Source: Motiliproteus sp041586735
GTDB taxonomy: Bacteria; Pseudomonadota; Gammaproteobacteria; Pseudomonadales; Balneatricaceae
Reading direction: 5' to 3'
Assembly (NCBI GenBank): GCA_041586735.1
Contig: JBFGZQ010000008.1
Span: forward strand, 111,393-175,392
DNA length: 64,000 bases
A program made the translations under genes and the position numbers. Position 1 is the stretch's first letter; every line of letters starts with the position of its first letter. Positions 34,733-43,786 of the stretch are shown here, piece by piece. A model generated the notes under the pieces. That model made no database searches. It was not told the DNA's origin and saw only the letters and a list, made by a program, of their open reading frames with translations.

Positions 34733-35044
34733 GATTAGCAATGGGTAAAGAGACTACGGAATACAGCGCTCTGCATACAAAAACAATGACCCGTTGCCGC
34801 GAGTCACGGCTAACAAGGGTGCAGGCTTGGATGGCACGACAACCAGAACCACCAGCAGGACTAATCGGGATCGCAACAGCATCCATGCCGCCAGCAGGAC
34901 GGGCATAGGGATGTCGCTTTAAGGGCAGGCCGTTCATAACAATTTCCGGTTTAGCTCCCGGGCGTTACTGGCTTGAAACATGATGACGTATCTACAACAG
35001 CTATCGACGATAACTTCTGGCAACTTCTTTGGGCGTGCCTGATC

Positions 35045-35079
35045 TAAAAAACAGCGACCCCATACCAGCATGGGGTCGC
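35045..35079 (-). terminator. Rho-independent terminator of the TAXI receptor gene
   Basis: On the minus strand the stem GCGACCCCA/TGGGGTCGC (35054-35062 with 35071-35079) has an 8-nt loop and is followed by a run of six T (35045-35050). It lies about 35 bp after the stop at 35115. Confidence 0.85.
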
Positions 35080-35114
35080 GCGAGCGACCTTCGTCGCCCA
35101 GCAGAGCAGGACGA

Positions 35115-36095
35115 TTACATCCAGCCACGCTCTTTGTAGTACCGTACCGCGCCGTCATGCAGTGGCGCAGACAGGTTGTTCTTGATCATCATCGCCGGAT
35201 CCAGGTTTTCAAACGCCGGGTGCAGACGTTTGAAACGGTCGAAATTATCAAATACCGCCTTCACCACTTGGTAGATCACTTCGGGGTCCGCCTGGGTCGA
35301 AGACACGAAGGTCGCACCCACACCGAAGGTGGTGGTATCGGCATCACTACCGTTGTACATACCACCAGGGATGATCGCGGGGGCGTAGAAGGCGTTGTCA
35401 GCGATCAGCTTGCTCACCTCCTTGCCGGTGACCGATACCAGCTTGGCATCACAGGAGGTGGTCGCCTCTTTGATCGAACCGTTCGGGTGACCGACGGCAT
35501 ACACAATCGCATCGACCTTGTTATCACACAGGGCTTGGGACTGCTCAGCCGCTTTCAGCTCGGACGCCAGTTTGAAGTCATCCATGCTCCAGCCTTTGGC
35601 ATCCATCAGTACTTCCAGGGTGCCACGCTGGCCAGAACCGGGGTTACCGACGTTGACACGCTTGCCTTTGAGATCATTAAAAGTCTTGATTCCGGAGTCA
35701 GAACGGGCGACCACGGTAAAGGGCTCAGGGTGTACCGAGAACACCGCACGTAGCTCTTTGTTGGCGCCCTGCTCTGCAAACTTGCTGGTGCCGTTATAGG
35801 CGTGGAACTGCCAGTCCGACTGGGCCACACCCATGTCCTGGCCACCATCTTTGATCGCATTCAGGTTGGCTACCGAGCCACCGGTCGACGGCGCGGTACA
35901 CTTGATACCGTGCTCTTCAGCGCCACGGTTAACCAGGCGACAGATCGACTGACCGACGACGTAGTAAACACCGGTTTGGCCGCCGGTACCGATGGTGACG
36001 TAGATCAGATCAGCAGCAACCGCGGCGCCGCTCTGCGCACCCGCAACAAGGCCAGCGGCGATAATGGAGCTGGCAAAAATTTTCTTGAAGTTCAT
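35115..36095 (-). CDS. TAXI-family periplasmic solute-binding protein (TRAP-type receptor)
   Basis: 326 aa. A Sec signal peptide (about 1-28, ending GAAVAAD) shows export. The mature protein has the TAXI signatures YVTIGTGGQTGVYYVVGQSICR and CTAPSTGGSVANLNAIKDG, then GVAQSDWQFHAYNG and GKRVNVGNPGSGQRGT. TAXI receptors bind small carboxylates or amino acids such as glutamate and normally deliver them to a TRAP permease with fused membrane domains. No permease gene is adjacent. The divergent neighbour is a sensor histidine kinase with a periplasmic domain. It is followed by a strong terminator, so it is a single-gene unit. Confidence 0.92.
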   Translation of the reverse strand: MNFKKIFASSIIAAGLVAGAQSGAAVAADLIYVTIGTGGQTGVYYVVGQSICRLVNRGAEEHGIKCTAPSTGGSVANLNAIKDGGQDMGVAQSDWQFHAYNGTSKFAEQGANKELRAVFSVHPEPFTVVARSDSGIKTFNDLKGKRVNVGNPGSGQRGTLEVLMDAKGWSMDDFKLASELKAAEQSQALCDNKVDAIVYAVGHPNGSIKEATTSCDAKLVSVTGKEVSKLIADNAFYAPAIIPGGMYNGSDADTTTFGVGATFVSSTQADPEVIYQVVKAVFDNFDRFKRLHPAFENLDPAMMIKNNLSAPLHDGAVRYYKERGWM

Positions 36096-36455
36096 AGGTA
36101 TAGATCCTTTATTGTTGTTGTATCGGTTTACTGCACGAGCCGATCATAGGCGCGGCTGGGGAGACCGCGCTGAGTGCCACAACCCCTAGGGTCCCTAGGG
36201 CCGCGATCAAGCTGCCAGAGATCAGCTGATGGTTTGCAATCCTAGACGTCTTGACAGACAACAATAACCCCTTTCGCGCCATTAAAGCCTCTTGTCGTGC
36301 CATAGTGATCCTAGACCCACCCCGGCAAGCTGTTCTTGCTACCCCCTCCCCGACCTTAGTGCTAGCATCATCGCAGCCAAGAGCAACAACGGGACTACTA
36401 CAGAGACGCCCCCTGCACGCCTGCCAACACCAACACCCACAATAGGACACCACCG
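36096..36455. other. Divergent promoter region: TAXI receptor / histidine kinase
   Basis: 360 bases. The first 20 bases next to the receptor gene contain its ribosome site (AAAGGATC on the minus strand). A short minus-strand ORF beginning near 36282 has a hydrophobic stretch but no family resemblance; I do not call it. No clear promoter pair could be assigned. Confidence 0.45.
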
Positions 36456-38123
36456 ATGCGCTGGCTGTCACAGATCAAACAGTACCGGCGCGAAAACCCC
36501 CTGGCAGTCAGGCTGCTGGCCTACATCCTGCTATTCAGCTCATTGATCACCCTGCTCTCCACGGGATTGCAAATCTATCTTGATTACCGCAACGACCTGT
36601 CGATCATCGACGATCGGATCCGACAGATGGAGGCGACCTCACTGGGCAATCTGGCCAACGACGTCTGGCTCATCAACAGCAAACAGATCCAAACCCAGCT
36701 TAACGATCTCTACCTGCTGCCCGACATGCACTACCTGCAACTAGACACCCAATACGAGGAGCACTTCAGCGCCGGTGAGCCACCCCGACCAGACACTCCG
36801 CTGATCAAACGCTCTTACACCCTCAAGCACAGCACCCCTGAAGGCGAGCACTATGAACTCGGCACCCTGCAGATCAACATCAACTTGGAGCGTATTTATC
36901 GCCATTTGCAAGAGCAGGTACTGGTCATTCTGGCCACCCAGGGCGTCAAAACCTTCCTGGTGTCGATCTTTATTCTGTATATATTTTGGCAACTGGTAAC
37001 CCAGCACCTCGGCACCCTGTCACGCTATGCCGGCACCCTGACGCTGCAACGACTCCACCTGCCCTTGCAGCTGCAACGCTATCCGCATCAGCAATCCGAC
37101 GAGCTCAGCCAGGTGGTCAACGCCATCAACCGCATGCGCGAATCGCTGCTGGATGATATCGACAAACGCCAGCAAGCCGAGAACGCCCTAGCAGAACTCA
37201 ACGAACAACTCGAAGCCAGAGTACTGCGACGTACGGAGAAACTGGAGCAGATCAACAGCGAACTCAATCGCACCCTGGCACAGCTGCAAGGTACCCAGGC
37301 ACAACTGGTGGAAGCGGAGAAGATGGCAGCCCTCGGCAGCCTGGTTGCAGGGGTGGCGCACGAGATCAACACGCCGCTCGGTATCGGCCTGACCGCCGCG
37401 ACCTTCCTACGCGACAAAGTGCACGAGCAGCAACGCCACGCCCCGACCCAAAAAACCGCAGAGGATAGCGCGTTTCAAGCGCTGGCGATCGAAAGCTGCG
37501 AGCTGATCGCCAACAACCTGCAGCGCGCCGCACAGCTGATCAGCGCCTTCAAACAGGTCTCCGTCGACCAGGCCAGCGAGCAGCGCCGGATCTTCGATCT
37601 CGGCGACTACCTACAGGAGATCCTGCTCTCGATGGCCCCGCGCCTAAAGAGAAGTGCCCCGCAGATCACTATCAGCTGCCCGCCAGGACTGCTGCTCAAC
37701 AGCTATCCCGGCGCGCTGTACCAGATTCTCTCCAACCTGATCCAGAACTCGCTGATCCACGGCTTTGCCGAGCAGCCCGAGGGCAAGATCTGGATCGAGG
37801 CCACAGCAACCGCCGAGGCGATCAGCCTAGACTATTGCGATAATGGCACCGGTATCGACAGCGCGATCCGCACCAAGATATTCGATCCATTTTTCACCAC
37901 CCGCCGCAACCTAGGCTGCAGCGGACTGGGTTTGCACATCGCCTACAATCTCGCCTCGCAGCTACTCCAAGGGCGACTATGCTGCCTAGAGCCTGATAAC
38001 GACACGGGCAGCCAAGCGAGCGCTGGCGCACACTTTCGGCTCGAACTCCCCAACAATCACCGCCTTCATGAGCAGCAGCCTACACAGAACGACCACGACA
38101 CCCTGACCCAACTCAGGCACTGA
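36456..38123 (+). CDS. Sensor histidine kinase (orphan)
   Basis: 555 aa. TM1 lies at about 18-40, a periplasmic domain at about 41-165 and TM2 at about 167-188. A HAMP-like linker and a coiled coil (about 225-285, rich in Gln/Glu/Leu heptads) follow. In the HisKA domain the phospho-acceptor is His302 in VAHEINTPLGIG. The HATPase_c domain has NLIQNSLIHGF (N box), DNGTGI (G1) and GCSGLGLHIAYNL (G2). It has no receiver domain and no adjacent response regulator. Divergent from an exported TAXI receptor, so the periplasmic domain may sense the receptor or its ligand (inference). Its last 11 bp overlap the end of the convergent cyclase gene. Confidence 0.92.
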   Translation: MRWLSQIKQYRRENPLAVRLLAYILLFSSLITLLSTGLQIYLDYRNDLSIIDDRIRQMEATSLGNLANDVWLINSKQIQTQLNDLYLLPDMHYLQLDTQYEEHFSAGEPPRPDTPLIKRSYTLKHSTPEGEHYELGTLQININLERIYRHLQEQVLVILATQGVKTFLVSIFILYIFWQLVTQHLGTLSRYAGTLTLQRLHLPLQLQRYPHQQSDELSQVVNAINRMRESLLDDIDKRQQAENALAELNEQLEARVLRRTEKLEQINSELNRTLAQLQGTQAQLVEAEKMAALGSLVAGVAHEINTPLGIGLTAATFLRDKVHEQQRHAPTQKTAEDSAFQALAIESCELIANNLQRAAQLISAFKQVSVDQASEQRRIFDLGDYLQEILLSMAPRLKRSAPQITISCPPGLLLNSYPGALYQILSNLIQNSLIHGFAEQPEGKIWIEATATAEAISLDYCDNGTGIDSAIRTKIFDPFFTTRRNLGCSGLGLHIAYNLASQLLQGRLCCLEPDNDTGSQASAGAHFRLELPNNHRLHEQQPTQNDHDTLTQLRH

Positions 38124-39279
38124 CCGGCTCTGCCGAAACAGGAACAACTAACACACGATCATGCCCCAAAACATGTTCCTGAAGCAGCGCGCCGATCAGC
38201 GACAACTGCTCAAATAGAGCAGCTTCATCCTCGGCAGGACGCAGCTGCGCACATAAAGTCGACAACCGCCGGTGATCCGCAAGATGCTCCGCAGTCATAT
38301 TCAACCCCAGCCGCCGACTAATCTCCTCTTCACTGCTAAAATGCTGATCCATGCTGTCGATCAGTTCAGACACCCCGCGCACCCGGTCATCACCCGGCAG
38401 AAACAGCGCCTCGAGCAGCTGATCGAGCTGCCGATGCTCCAGGTCGATCTCCCTGACCCCGATATTGACGAGCTCGTAACTCGGCTTACGCAGCGCATCT
38501 GAAAACACGATGCTGTCGCACTCCGACTGCTTGGCCTGATACATGGCCGCATCTGCCGCCTGTATCGCCAGATCGGCACTTTTCACACTGGGCGTCAACA
38601 TATGCACACCCAGGCTGCAGCCTACCTGGAGGATCAAACCCTGGATCTGCATCGGCTGCCGCACAAGCTGCCGAATACGCCGGGCAAGCCGCTCGGCATG
38701 CTGGCGTGCTTCGCCATGGCTAGCACCGGCGTTAGCCACCAACAACACAAACTCATCACCCCCGACTCGGGCAATCACCTCGTCCTCTCGTAACGAGGCA
38801 CTCAGCCTGGCAGCCAACTCAACCAGTACCTGATCACCCAACGCATGGCCATAGACGTCGTTTATCGACTTAAAACCATCCAGGTCGAAATAGATTAACG
38901 CACCAAAATAATGATGCCGGGCCAGGGTCGCCAAACAGCGATTCAGATGCTCATCCAACATCCTCCGGTTGCATAGCTGGGTCAACTCATCATGGTAAGC
39001 CAAAAAACTCAGAACAGCGTGCTGGCGCTCACGATCGGCAATATAGGGCCGTACCACCAGCCAATAGAGTAGCGGAGCGACCAACACAACCGACAACAAG
39101 ACACCCCATAGCGCAGCCGCCGTCCCCAGCGCAGCGATCTCAGCGAGATCAAAAAGCAGCATGATCAACAGGTCGACAGCCCCAACAATCAGAGCGCTGC
39201 GCAACATGACATGAAAGGCAATAGAGAACCGCGCGTTTGATCTTCCGCTAGACAAGATACAGCCCTCTCTCCATAACAA
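38113..39279 (-). CDS. Membrane diguanylate cyclase with C-terminal hemerythrin domain
   Basis: 388 aa. Two membrane helices (about 25-75) precede a GGDEF domain with intact DLDGFKSINDVYGHALGD and active-site GGDEF, so it should make cyclic di-GMP. The usual inhibitory RxxD site reads RxxE (REDE), so product inhibition may be weak. Residues about 275-375 form a bacteriohemerythrin-like domain: EHRQLDQLLEAL, MDQHFSSEEEISRR, EHLADHRRL and EHVLGHDRV supply the His/Glu/Asp ligands of a di-iron oxygen site. The combination suggests oxygen- or redox-controlled cyclic di-GMP synthesis. Confidence 0.9.
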   Translation of the reverse strand: MLWREGCILSSGRSNARFSIAFHVMLRSALIVGAVDLLIMLLFDLAEIAALGTAAALWGVLLSVVLVAPLLYWLVVRPYIADRERQHAVLSFLAYHDELTQLCNRRMLDEHLNRCLATLARHHYFGALIYFDLDGFKSINDVYGHALGDQVLVELAARLSASLREDEVIARVGGDEFVLLVANAGASHGEARQHAERLARRIRQLVRQPMQIQGLILQVGCSLGVHMLTPSVKSADLAIQAADAAMYQAKQSECDSIVFSDALRKPSYELVNIGVREIDLEHRQLDQLLEALFLPGDDRVRGVSELIDSMDQHFSSEEEISRRLGLNMTAEHLADHRRLSTLCAQLRPAEDEAALFEQLSLIGALLQEHVLGHDRVLVVPVSAEPVSA

Positions 39280-39663
39280 CCGTCTTTAGACCAAGCCAAA
39301 CTCCGAGCCCAAAGTCAAACCCACCCTCGAATTTAGCATAAATTATTTTCCAAACGGATTTTTTTGCCAGTTCAAACAGTCGAGATCACCCCGATAAACA
39401 CGGACACAAGACAAGGCATGAATCGACACCAGGGAATCTTATGCGCGCTGGTGCCCTACAAAAAAACACCAAGCTAGGGCGCATAAGCCCGGGGCAATAC
39501 CAGAAGCCGAGAGACCAAGAGGCTGAATCATCGGTCTGTAGCCAAGGGAAACCCGCCCTCGCTGTTGCAGCCAGATGCGGTGTTTCGATGGCGGTATTCT
39601 GCACAACACTAGACAAGCAATAGATTCAACAATCTGCTGAATCTATTGCTTTATTTGAAGGTT
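39280..39663. other. Intergenic region between the cyclase gene and rnpB
   Basis: 384 bases. The side next to the cyclase gene is AT-rich (around 39335-39370) and likely holds its promoter. The middle has short ORFs without ribosome sites or recognisable products. A perfect inverted repeat sits at 39615-39651, just past the 3' end of rnpB. Confidence 0.45.
39615..39651. terminator. Perfect 14-bp hairpin downstream of rnpB
   Basis: AAGCAATAGATTCA (39615-39628) and TGAATCTATTGCTT (39638-39651) pair perfectly around a 9-nt loop, 13 bp beyond the mature 3' end of RNase P RNA. On the minus strand it is followed by moderately T-rich sequence. It is the likely rnpB terminator. Confidence 0.65.
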
Positions 39664-40014
<351 letters not shown>

Positions 40015-40021
40015 GGGCGCG

Positions 40022-40050
40022 ATGGTACGTGCTTTAGTGCGACGGCTCAA
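40022..40050 (-). promoter_or_regulatory. Candidate rnpB promoter
   Basis: On the minus strand, TTGAGC (40050-40045) is separated by 17 bp from TACCAT (40027-40022). Transcription would start about 7 nt downstream, at the mature 5' end near 40014. The -10 box is weak. Confidence 0.45.
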
Positions 40051-40060
40051 GCACTCTCTA

Positions 40061-40909
40061 TCAGCACGCCGACTTAATCGCTAAGGCCGCCTGGTACAGC
40101 TTCTTTTTCTTGCTGTGACAGATTTTTGCCGCCAGTGCCGCCGCCTGTTTGACACTCAATTCGTCAAGCAGCAAACTCAGCACTCTCGATTCTTCAGCCG
40201 TGAGCGCCTCGGTTTCAGGCGGAGCTTCGGCCCCCTGCACCAGCAGCACAAACTCGCCCTTCTGCTGATTGCTATCCGCCTTGATCCAGCCGATCAGGCT
40301 GGCTAGCCTATCCCCATGAATGGTCTCAAAGGTTTTGGTTAGCTCGCGCGCCATCACCACATAACGCTCGGGCCCAAACACCTCCAACATCGCCTCTAAC
40401 GAGTGGATCAGCCGGTGCGGCGACTCGTAAAACATCAGGGTGCGATCATCAGCAACCACCGCCTCCAGACGCTGGCGCCGCGCCAGCGACTTAGCCGGCA
40501 GAAACCCCTCAAAGGCAAATCTATTGGTGGGCAGCCCCGATGCCGAGAGTGCAGCGATCAGCGCACAGACCCCGGGAATGGGAACCACCCGAAAACCCGC
40601 TTCGCGCACCTGGCGCACCAGATGGTAGCCGGGATCGGAGATCAACGGGGTACCGGCATCGGAGATCAGGGCGATGTTTTCACCCTCGGATAAACGCTGT
40701 ACTATCTTAACTGCCTGCGCCCGCTCGTTATGGTCATGCAACGCCCACATCGGTGTTGTGATACCAAAATGCTGTAACAACCGGCCGCTATGGCGGGTAT
40801 CCTCGGCTGCAATCAACTGTACCGACTGCAGTATTTGCAACGCCCGGGCAGAGATATCCCCGAGGTTTCCGATCGGTGTAGAGACAATATATAGGCAGGT
40901 ATCTGTCAT
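40061..40909 (-). CDS. rsmI: 16S rRNA 2'-O-ribose C1402 methyltransferase
   Basis: 282 aa. It methylates the ribose of C1402 in the decoding centre using S-adenosylmethionine. The start at 40909 gives MTDTCLYIVSTPIGNLGDIS, the family N-terminus. AAEDTRHSGRLLQHF, ISDAGTPLISDPGYHLV and IPGVCALIAALSASGLP are the tetrapyrrole-methylase-fold signatures, and the C-terminal DELSVKQAAALAAKI segment is typical of RsmI. It is divergent from lpoA, the conserved arrangement in gammaproteobacteria. Confidence 0.96.
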   Translation of the reverse strand: MTDTCLYIVSTPIGNLGDISARALQILQSVQLIAAEDTRHSGRLLQHFGITTPMWALHDHNERAQAVKIVQRLSEGENIALISDAGTPLISDPGYHLVRQVREAGFRVVPIPGVCALIAALSASGLPTNRFAFEGFLPAKSLARRQRLEAVVADDRTLMFYESPHRLIHSLEAMLEVFGPERYVVMARELTKTFETIHGDRLASLIGWIKADSNQQKGEFVLLVQGAEAPPETEALTAEESRVLSLLLDELSVKQAAALAAKICHSKKKKLYQAALAIKSAC

Positions 40910-40964
40910 GATCTGTCCAACTCTGACGCCGCTACGCATTCACGCACAGACGAGTCCAATATTA

Positions 40965-42794
40965 GTGAAGCTGTTGAAAGGCTGGAACATCCTACTGCTG
41001 TTATCCCTGCCGCTGTTGATACTGGGCTGCTCTAGCACCCCACCGACGAAAACGGCCACCCCAACGACGGCGGAATCTCAAGGGCGGGAGCTAACCGAAA
41101 TCGAACAACTACTACTCCAGGCCGAGACCGCAACCCCTCTCGCCAGGGCGCAGTATACACTAGAGGCCGCCGAGCTCCTGCTGCAACAGCAACAACTGCA
41201 GGCCGCGGCCAACTTGCTGCAGCAGGTCAACCCGATGATGCTCTCCGAAGCGGGTCTTGCGCGGCTGTGGCTGCTGCGGGCAGATGCCGCCAGCCAGCTG
41301 CAACAACCACAACAGAGCCTGGACTGGCTGAGCCGCATCAGCGATCCGACTGTCCTCAGCCAACCCCTGCAGCAGCGCTATTCGCAGCTGCACAGCGAAG
41401 GGATTCGCCGGCTAGGCAATCACCTAGAGACGCTACAGGCGCTGATCGCCGAATCTGAATCTTCCACACCGGAGCAACAAGCAACACTGGCTATTGAGAT
41501 ATGGAGGCTGTTGCGCCAACTCGACGCCACCCAGCTAAGCAGCTTACTGGTGCGAAAAAACAGCTACCAGGAACAGGGCTGGTTCGAACTGGCCCAACTC
41601 AGCCAGAGCGCTGGACGGGACATCCTGCAACTGAGCGAAGCCCTCGATAACTGGTACAGCCTCTGGGGCATGCATCCTGCCGCCAGCAACCCACCTGCCG
41701 AGCTGCACAAACTCCGCCAACTGGGTACCGACACGCCGCGCCACATCGGCGTACTGCTACCACAATCGGGAAGCTTACAACGACACGGCACAGCCATTAT
41801 CGAAGGGCTTATGCTGGCGCACTATCAACAGCGGCAGCAGGGACAATCCGCCCCGCGGATCAGTTTTTTCGATAGCGCGACCATCGATGACCTGCAGCTG
41901 TTTTATATAGAGGCCGAGCAATTGGGTATCGAGCTCATTATCGGTCCGCTAGACAAGGAAAAACTGAGCCAGCTCAGCCAGCGTCCAGGATTGCCGATCA
42001 AGACTCTGGCACTTAACAGCATTGATATCAGCACCGGCACCCTAGGCCTGTACCAATTTGGCCTGCGCAACGAGGACGAAGCCATCCAGAGTGCCGATAG
42101 AGCCTGGGCCGATGGCCACCGTGTAGCACTCAGCCTGACCCCTGCAACCACCTGGGGTGACCGTATTCGTGACAGCTTCAGCCAACGCTGGACGTCGCTA
42201 GGGGGCGTTATTGCCGCCAGCGAGCGCTTCACCGGTGAAAAGGATTTCTCAGAAAAAATCTCCCGACTGCTAGCTATCGAGAATAGCGAATCTCGCGCCA
42301 CGCGCCTGACGCAAACACTCGATCAGCCGCTCGAATTTGAGCCTCGCCGCCGGCAGGATCTTGACTTTCTTTTTTTAACCGCACTGCATGAAGATGCACG
42401 CCAGATCAAACCCACGCTGGCATTCCACTATGCGGGAAGTCTGCCGGTTTACGCCACCTCCCAGCTGTTTGACGGTGATCCCGACCCGGCAGCCTATCAG
42501 GATCTAAACCAGGTTCACTTTAGCGCCATGCCCTGGGTGATCGAATCTGACAACCCACTCAGGACGCCCCTGATGCCCTACCGCAAGGATACTCGCAGCC
42601 GCTTTGGCCGCCTGTATGCGCTGGGAGCCGATAGCTACCGACTCGCGTCCTACCTGTCACAACTGCAGGCGCTGCCTGAAACCCATCTCCAGGGTCAGAG
42701 CGGCCAACTGTCGGTCAACTATCTCGGCCAGGTCAGCCGCCACCAACCCTGGATACAGATAAAACAAGGCGCCCTGCACCCCCTGCAACCCTGA
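40965..42794 (+). CDS. lpoA: Penicillin-binding protein activator LpoA (outer-membrane lipoprotein)
   Basis: 609 aa from a GTG at 40965. An ATG at 40908 would add 19 polar residues before the signal peptide, so the GTG (VKLLKGWNILLLLSLPLL) fits better. Lipobox LILGC. The N-terminal part (about 40-260) is Gln/Leu-rich helical TPR-like repeats. The C-terminal part from HIGVLLPQSGSLQRHGTAI is a periplasmic-binding-protein fold. LpoA reaches from the outer membrane to activate PBP1a in peptidoglycan synthesis. Downstream gene order yraN-diaA-dolP matches E. coli. Confidence 0.9.
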   Translation: MKLLKGWNILLLLSLPLLILGCSSTPPTKTATPTTAESQGRELTEIEQLLLQAETATPLARAQYTLEAAELLLQQQQLQAAANLLQQVNPMMLSEAGLARLWLLRADAASQLQQPQQSLDWLSRISDPTVLSQPLQQRYSQLHSEGIRRLGNHLETLQALIAESESSTPEQQATLAIEIWRLLRQLDATQLSSLLVRKNSYQEQGWFELAQLSQSAGRDILQLSEALDNWYSLWGMHPAASNPPAELHKLRQLGTDTPRHIGVLLPQSGSLQRHGTAIIEGLMLAHYQQRQQGQSAPRISFFDSATIDDLQLFYIEAEQLGIELIIGPLDKEKLSQLSQRPGLPIKTLALNSIDISTGTLGLYQFGLRNEDEAIQSADRAWADGHRVALSLTPATTWGDRIRDSFSQRWTSLGGVIAASERFTGEKDFSEKISRLLAIENSESRATRLTQTLDQPLEFEPRRRQDLDFLFLTALHEDARQIKPTLAFHYAGSLPVYATSQLFDGDPDPAAYQDLNQVHFSAMPWVIESDNPLRTPLMPYRKDTRSRFGRLYALGADSYRLASYLSQLQALPETHLQGQSGQLSVNYLGQVSRHQPWIQIKQGALHPLQP

Positions 42795-42804
42795 TCGAAT
42801 CGCT

Positions 42805-43170
42805 ATGAGCAGACAAAAAGGCCAACAGATAGAACAGCAGGTCGAGCACTACTTGCAGCAGCAGGGCCTCAGGCCGCTGCTACGAAACTATAGCGCGCCC
42901 TGCGGTGAGATCGATCTGATCATGCTGCACCTGCAGACGCTGGTGTTTATCGAGGTCCGCTTTCGACACAGCGCCCTGTTCGGCAGCGCCGCCGAAAGCG
43001 TTCACTTTCGCAAGCAGCAACGGATCTGTAAAACCGCAGCCCGGTTCCTGCAACAGCATCCCCTATACCAAGATTATCCATGCCGATTTGATGTTGTCGC
43101 CTGTCACCCCGATAATGGCACGGCGATGCTCCAGATCGAGTGGTTAACCAACGCTTTTGACGCTTATTAA
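42805..43170 (+). CDS. yraN: UPF0102 family protein YraN
   Basis: 121 aa, endonuclease-fold family of unknown role. Visible are GQQIEQQVEHYLQQQG, NYSAPCGEIDLIM and LVFIEVRFR, the PD-(D/E)xK-like core with Glu-Ile-Asp and Glu-x-Arg. It starts 10 bp after lpoA. Its TAA stop shares a base with the diaA ATG (TAATG). Confidence 0.93.
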   Translation: MSRQKGQQIEQQVEHYLQQQGLRPLLRNYSAPCGEIDLIMLHLQTLVFIEVRFRHSALFGSAAESVHFRKQQRICKTAARFLQQHPLYQDYPCRFDVVACHPDNGTAMLQIEWLTNAFDAY

Positions 43171-43784
43171 TGGATCTCAAACGGCCCTCTATGGAACTAC
43201 AACAACGTATCATCGACCATTTCCACCAAAGCCTGGATCTCAAGGCCCATGTCATCGAACAGTTTGCGCCGCATATCGCTCAAGCCGGCGAGCAGTTATT
43301 CTACGGTCTGGCCAGCGAACATAAAATTCTGGCCTGTGGTAACGGCGGCTCGGCCGCCCTGGCGCAGCATTTTAGCGCGCTGATGCTCAACCGTTATCAG
43401 CACGAACGCCCTGGACTACCCGCTATCGCCCTGGGCGCAGACAGTGCGATCCTGAGCGCTATTGCCGAGGACACCCATTTTAGCGATGTGTACTCCAAAC
43501 AAGTGCGCGCACTGGGACAACCCGGTGACATCCTGCTGACACTGAGTCACGATGACCGCCCAGCAAGTCTAATCCAGGCGATTCAGGCGGCGCATGAGCG
43601 CGGCATGAGCGTGATCGCCCTAAGTGGAGGAGAAGGCGGAGATATCGGGGCACTTTTAACTCAGGAGGAGGTCGAAATCCGTGTTCCGTCTTCTTCCACC
43701 GCGCTGGTGCATGAGGTACATCTGCTGATCATTCATAGTCTTTGTGATCTGATCGAACATCAACTTTTCGGAGGACACCCCTAA
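43170..43784 (+). CDS. diaA: SIS-domain DnaA-initiator-associating protein DiaA
   Basis: 204 aa, sugar-isomerase-fold protein. LACGNGGSAALAQHFSALML is the SIS phosphate-binding loop, and SSSTALVHEVHLLIIHSLCDLIE matches DiaA/GmhA. The synteny with yraN and the BON lipoprotein points to DiaA, which binds DnaA and helps it assemble at the origin, rather than to phosphoheptose isomerase GmhA, which is very similar in sequence. Start at 43170, with an alternative ATG at 43191 (MELQQRI). Confidence 0.88.
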   Translation: MDLKRPSMELQQRIIDHFHQSLDLKAHVIEQFAPHIAQAGEQLFYGLASEHKILACGNGGSAALAQHFSALMLNRYQHERPGLPAIALGADSAILSAIAEDTHFSDVYSKQVRALGQPGDILLTLSHDDRPASLIQAIQAAHERGMSVIALSGGEGGDIGALLTQEEVEIRVPSSSTALVHEVHLLIIHSLCDLIEHQLFGGHP

Positions 43785-43786
43785 CC

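Larger units (their letters stand above)
34660..35114. other. Upstream region of gdhB
   Basis: 455 bases with no gene I can support. It contains the gdhB leader hairpin at 34710-34732 and, at the far end, the terminator of the TAXI gene (35045-35079). Short ORFs here have no ribosome site or recognisable product. Confidence 0.5.

Noticed and set aside
36109..36471. 120-codon minus-strand ORF between the TAXI and kinase genes
   Set aside because: Low-complexity Cys/Ala composition at the N-terminus and no family resemblance. A shorter version from about 36282 has a hydrophobic stretch but no clear ribosome site. Left as intergenic.
40674..40964. Longer lpoA frame starting at 40674
   Set aside because: It runs antisense through rsmI; the lipoprotein signal peptide fixes the real start near 40965.
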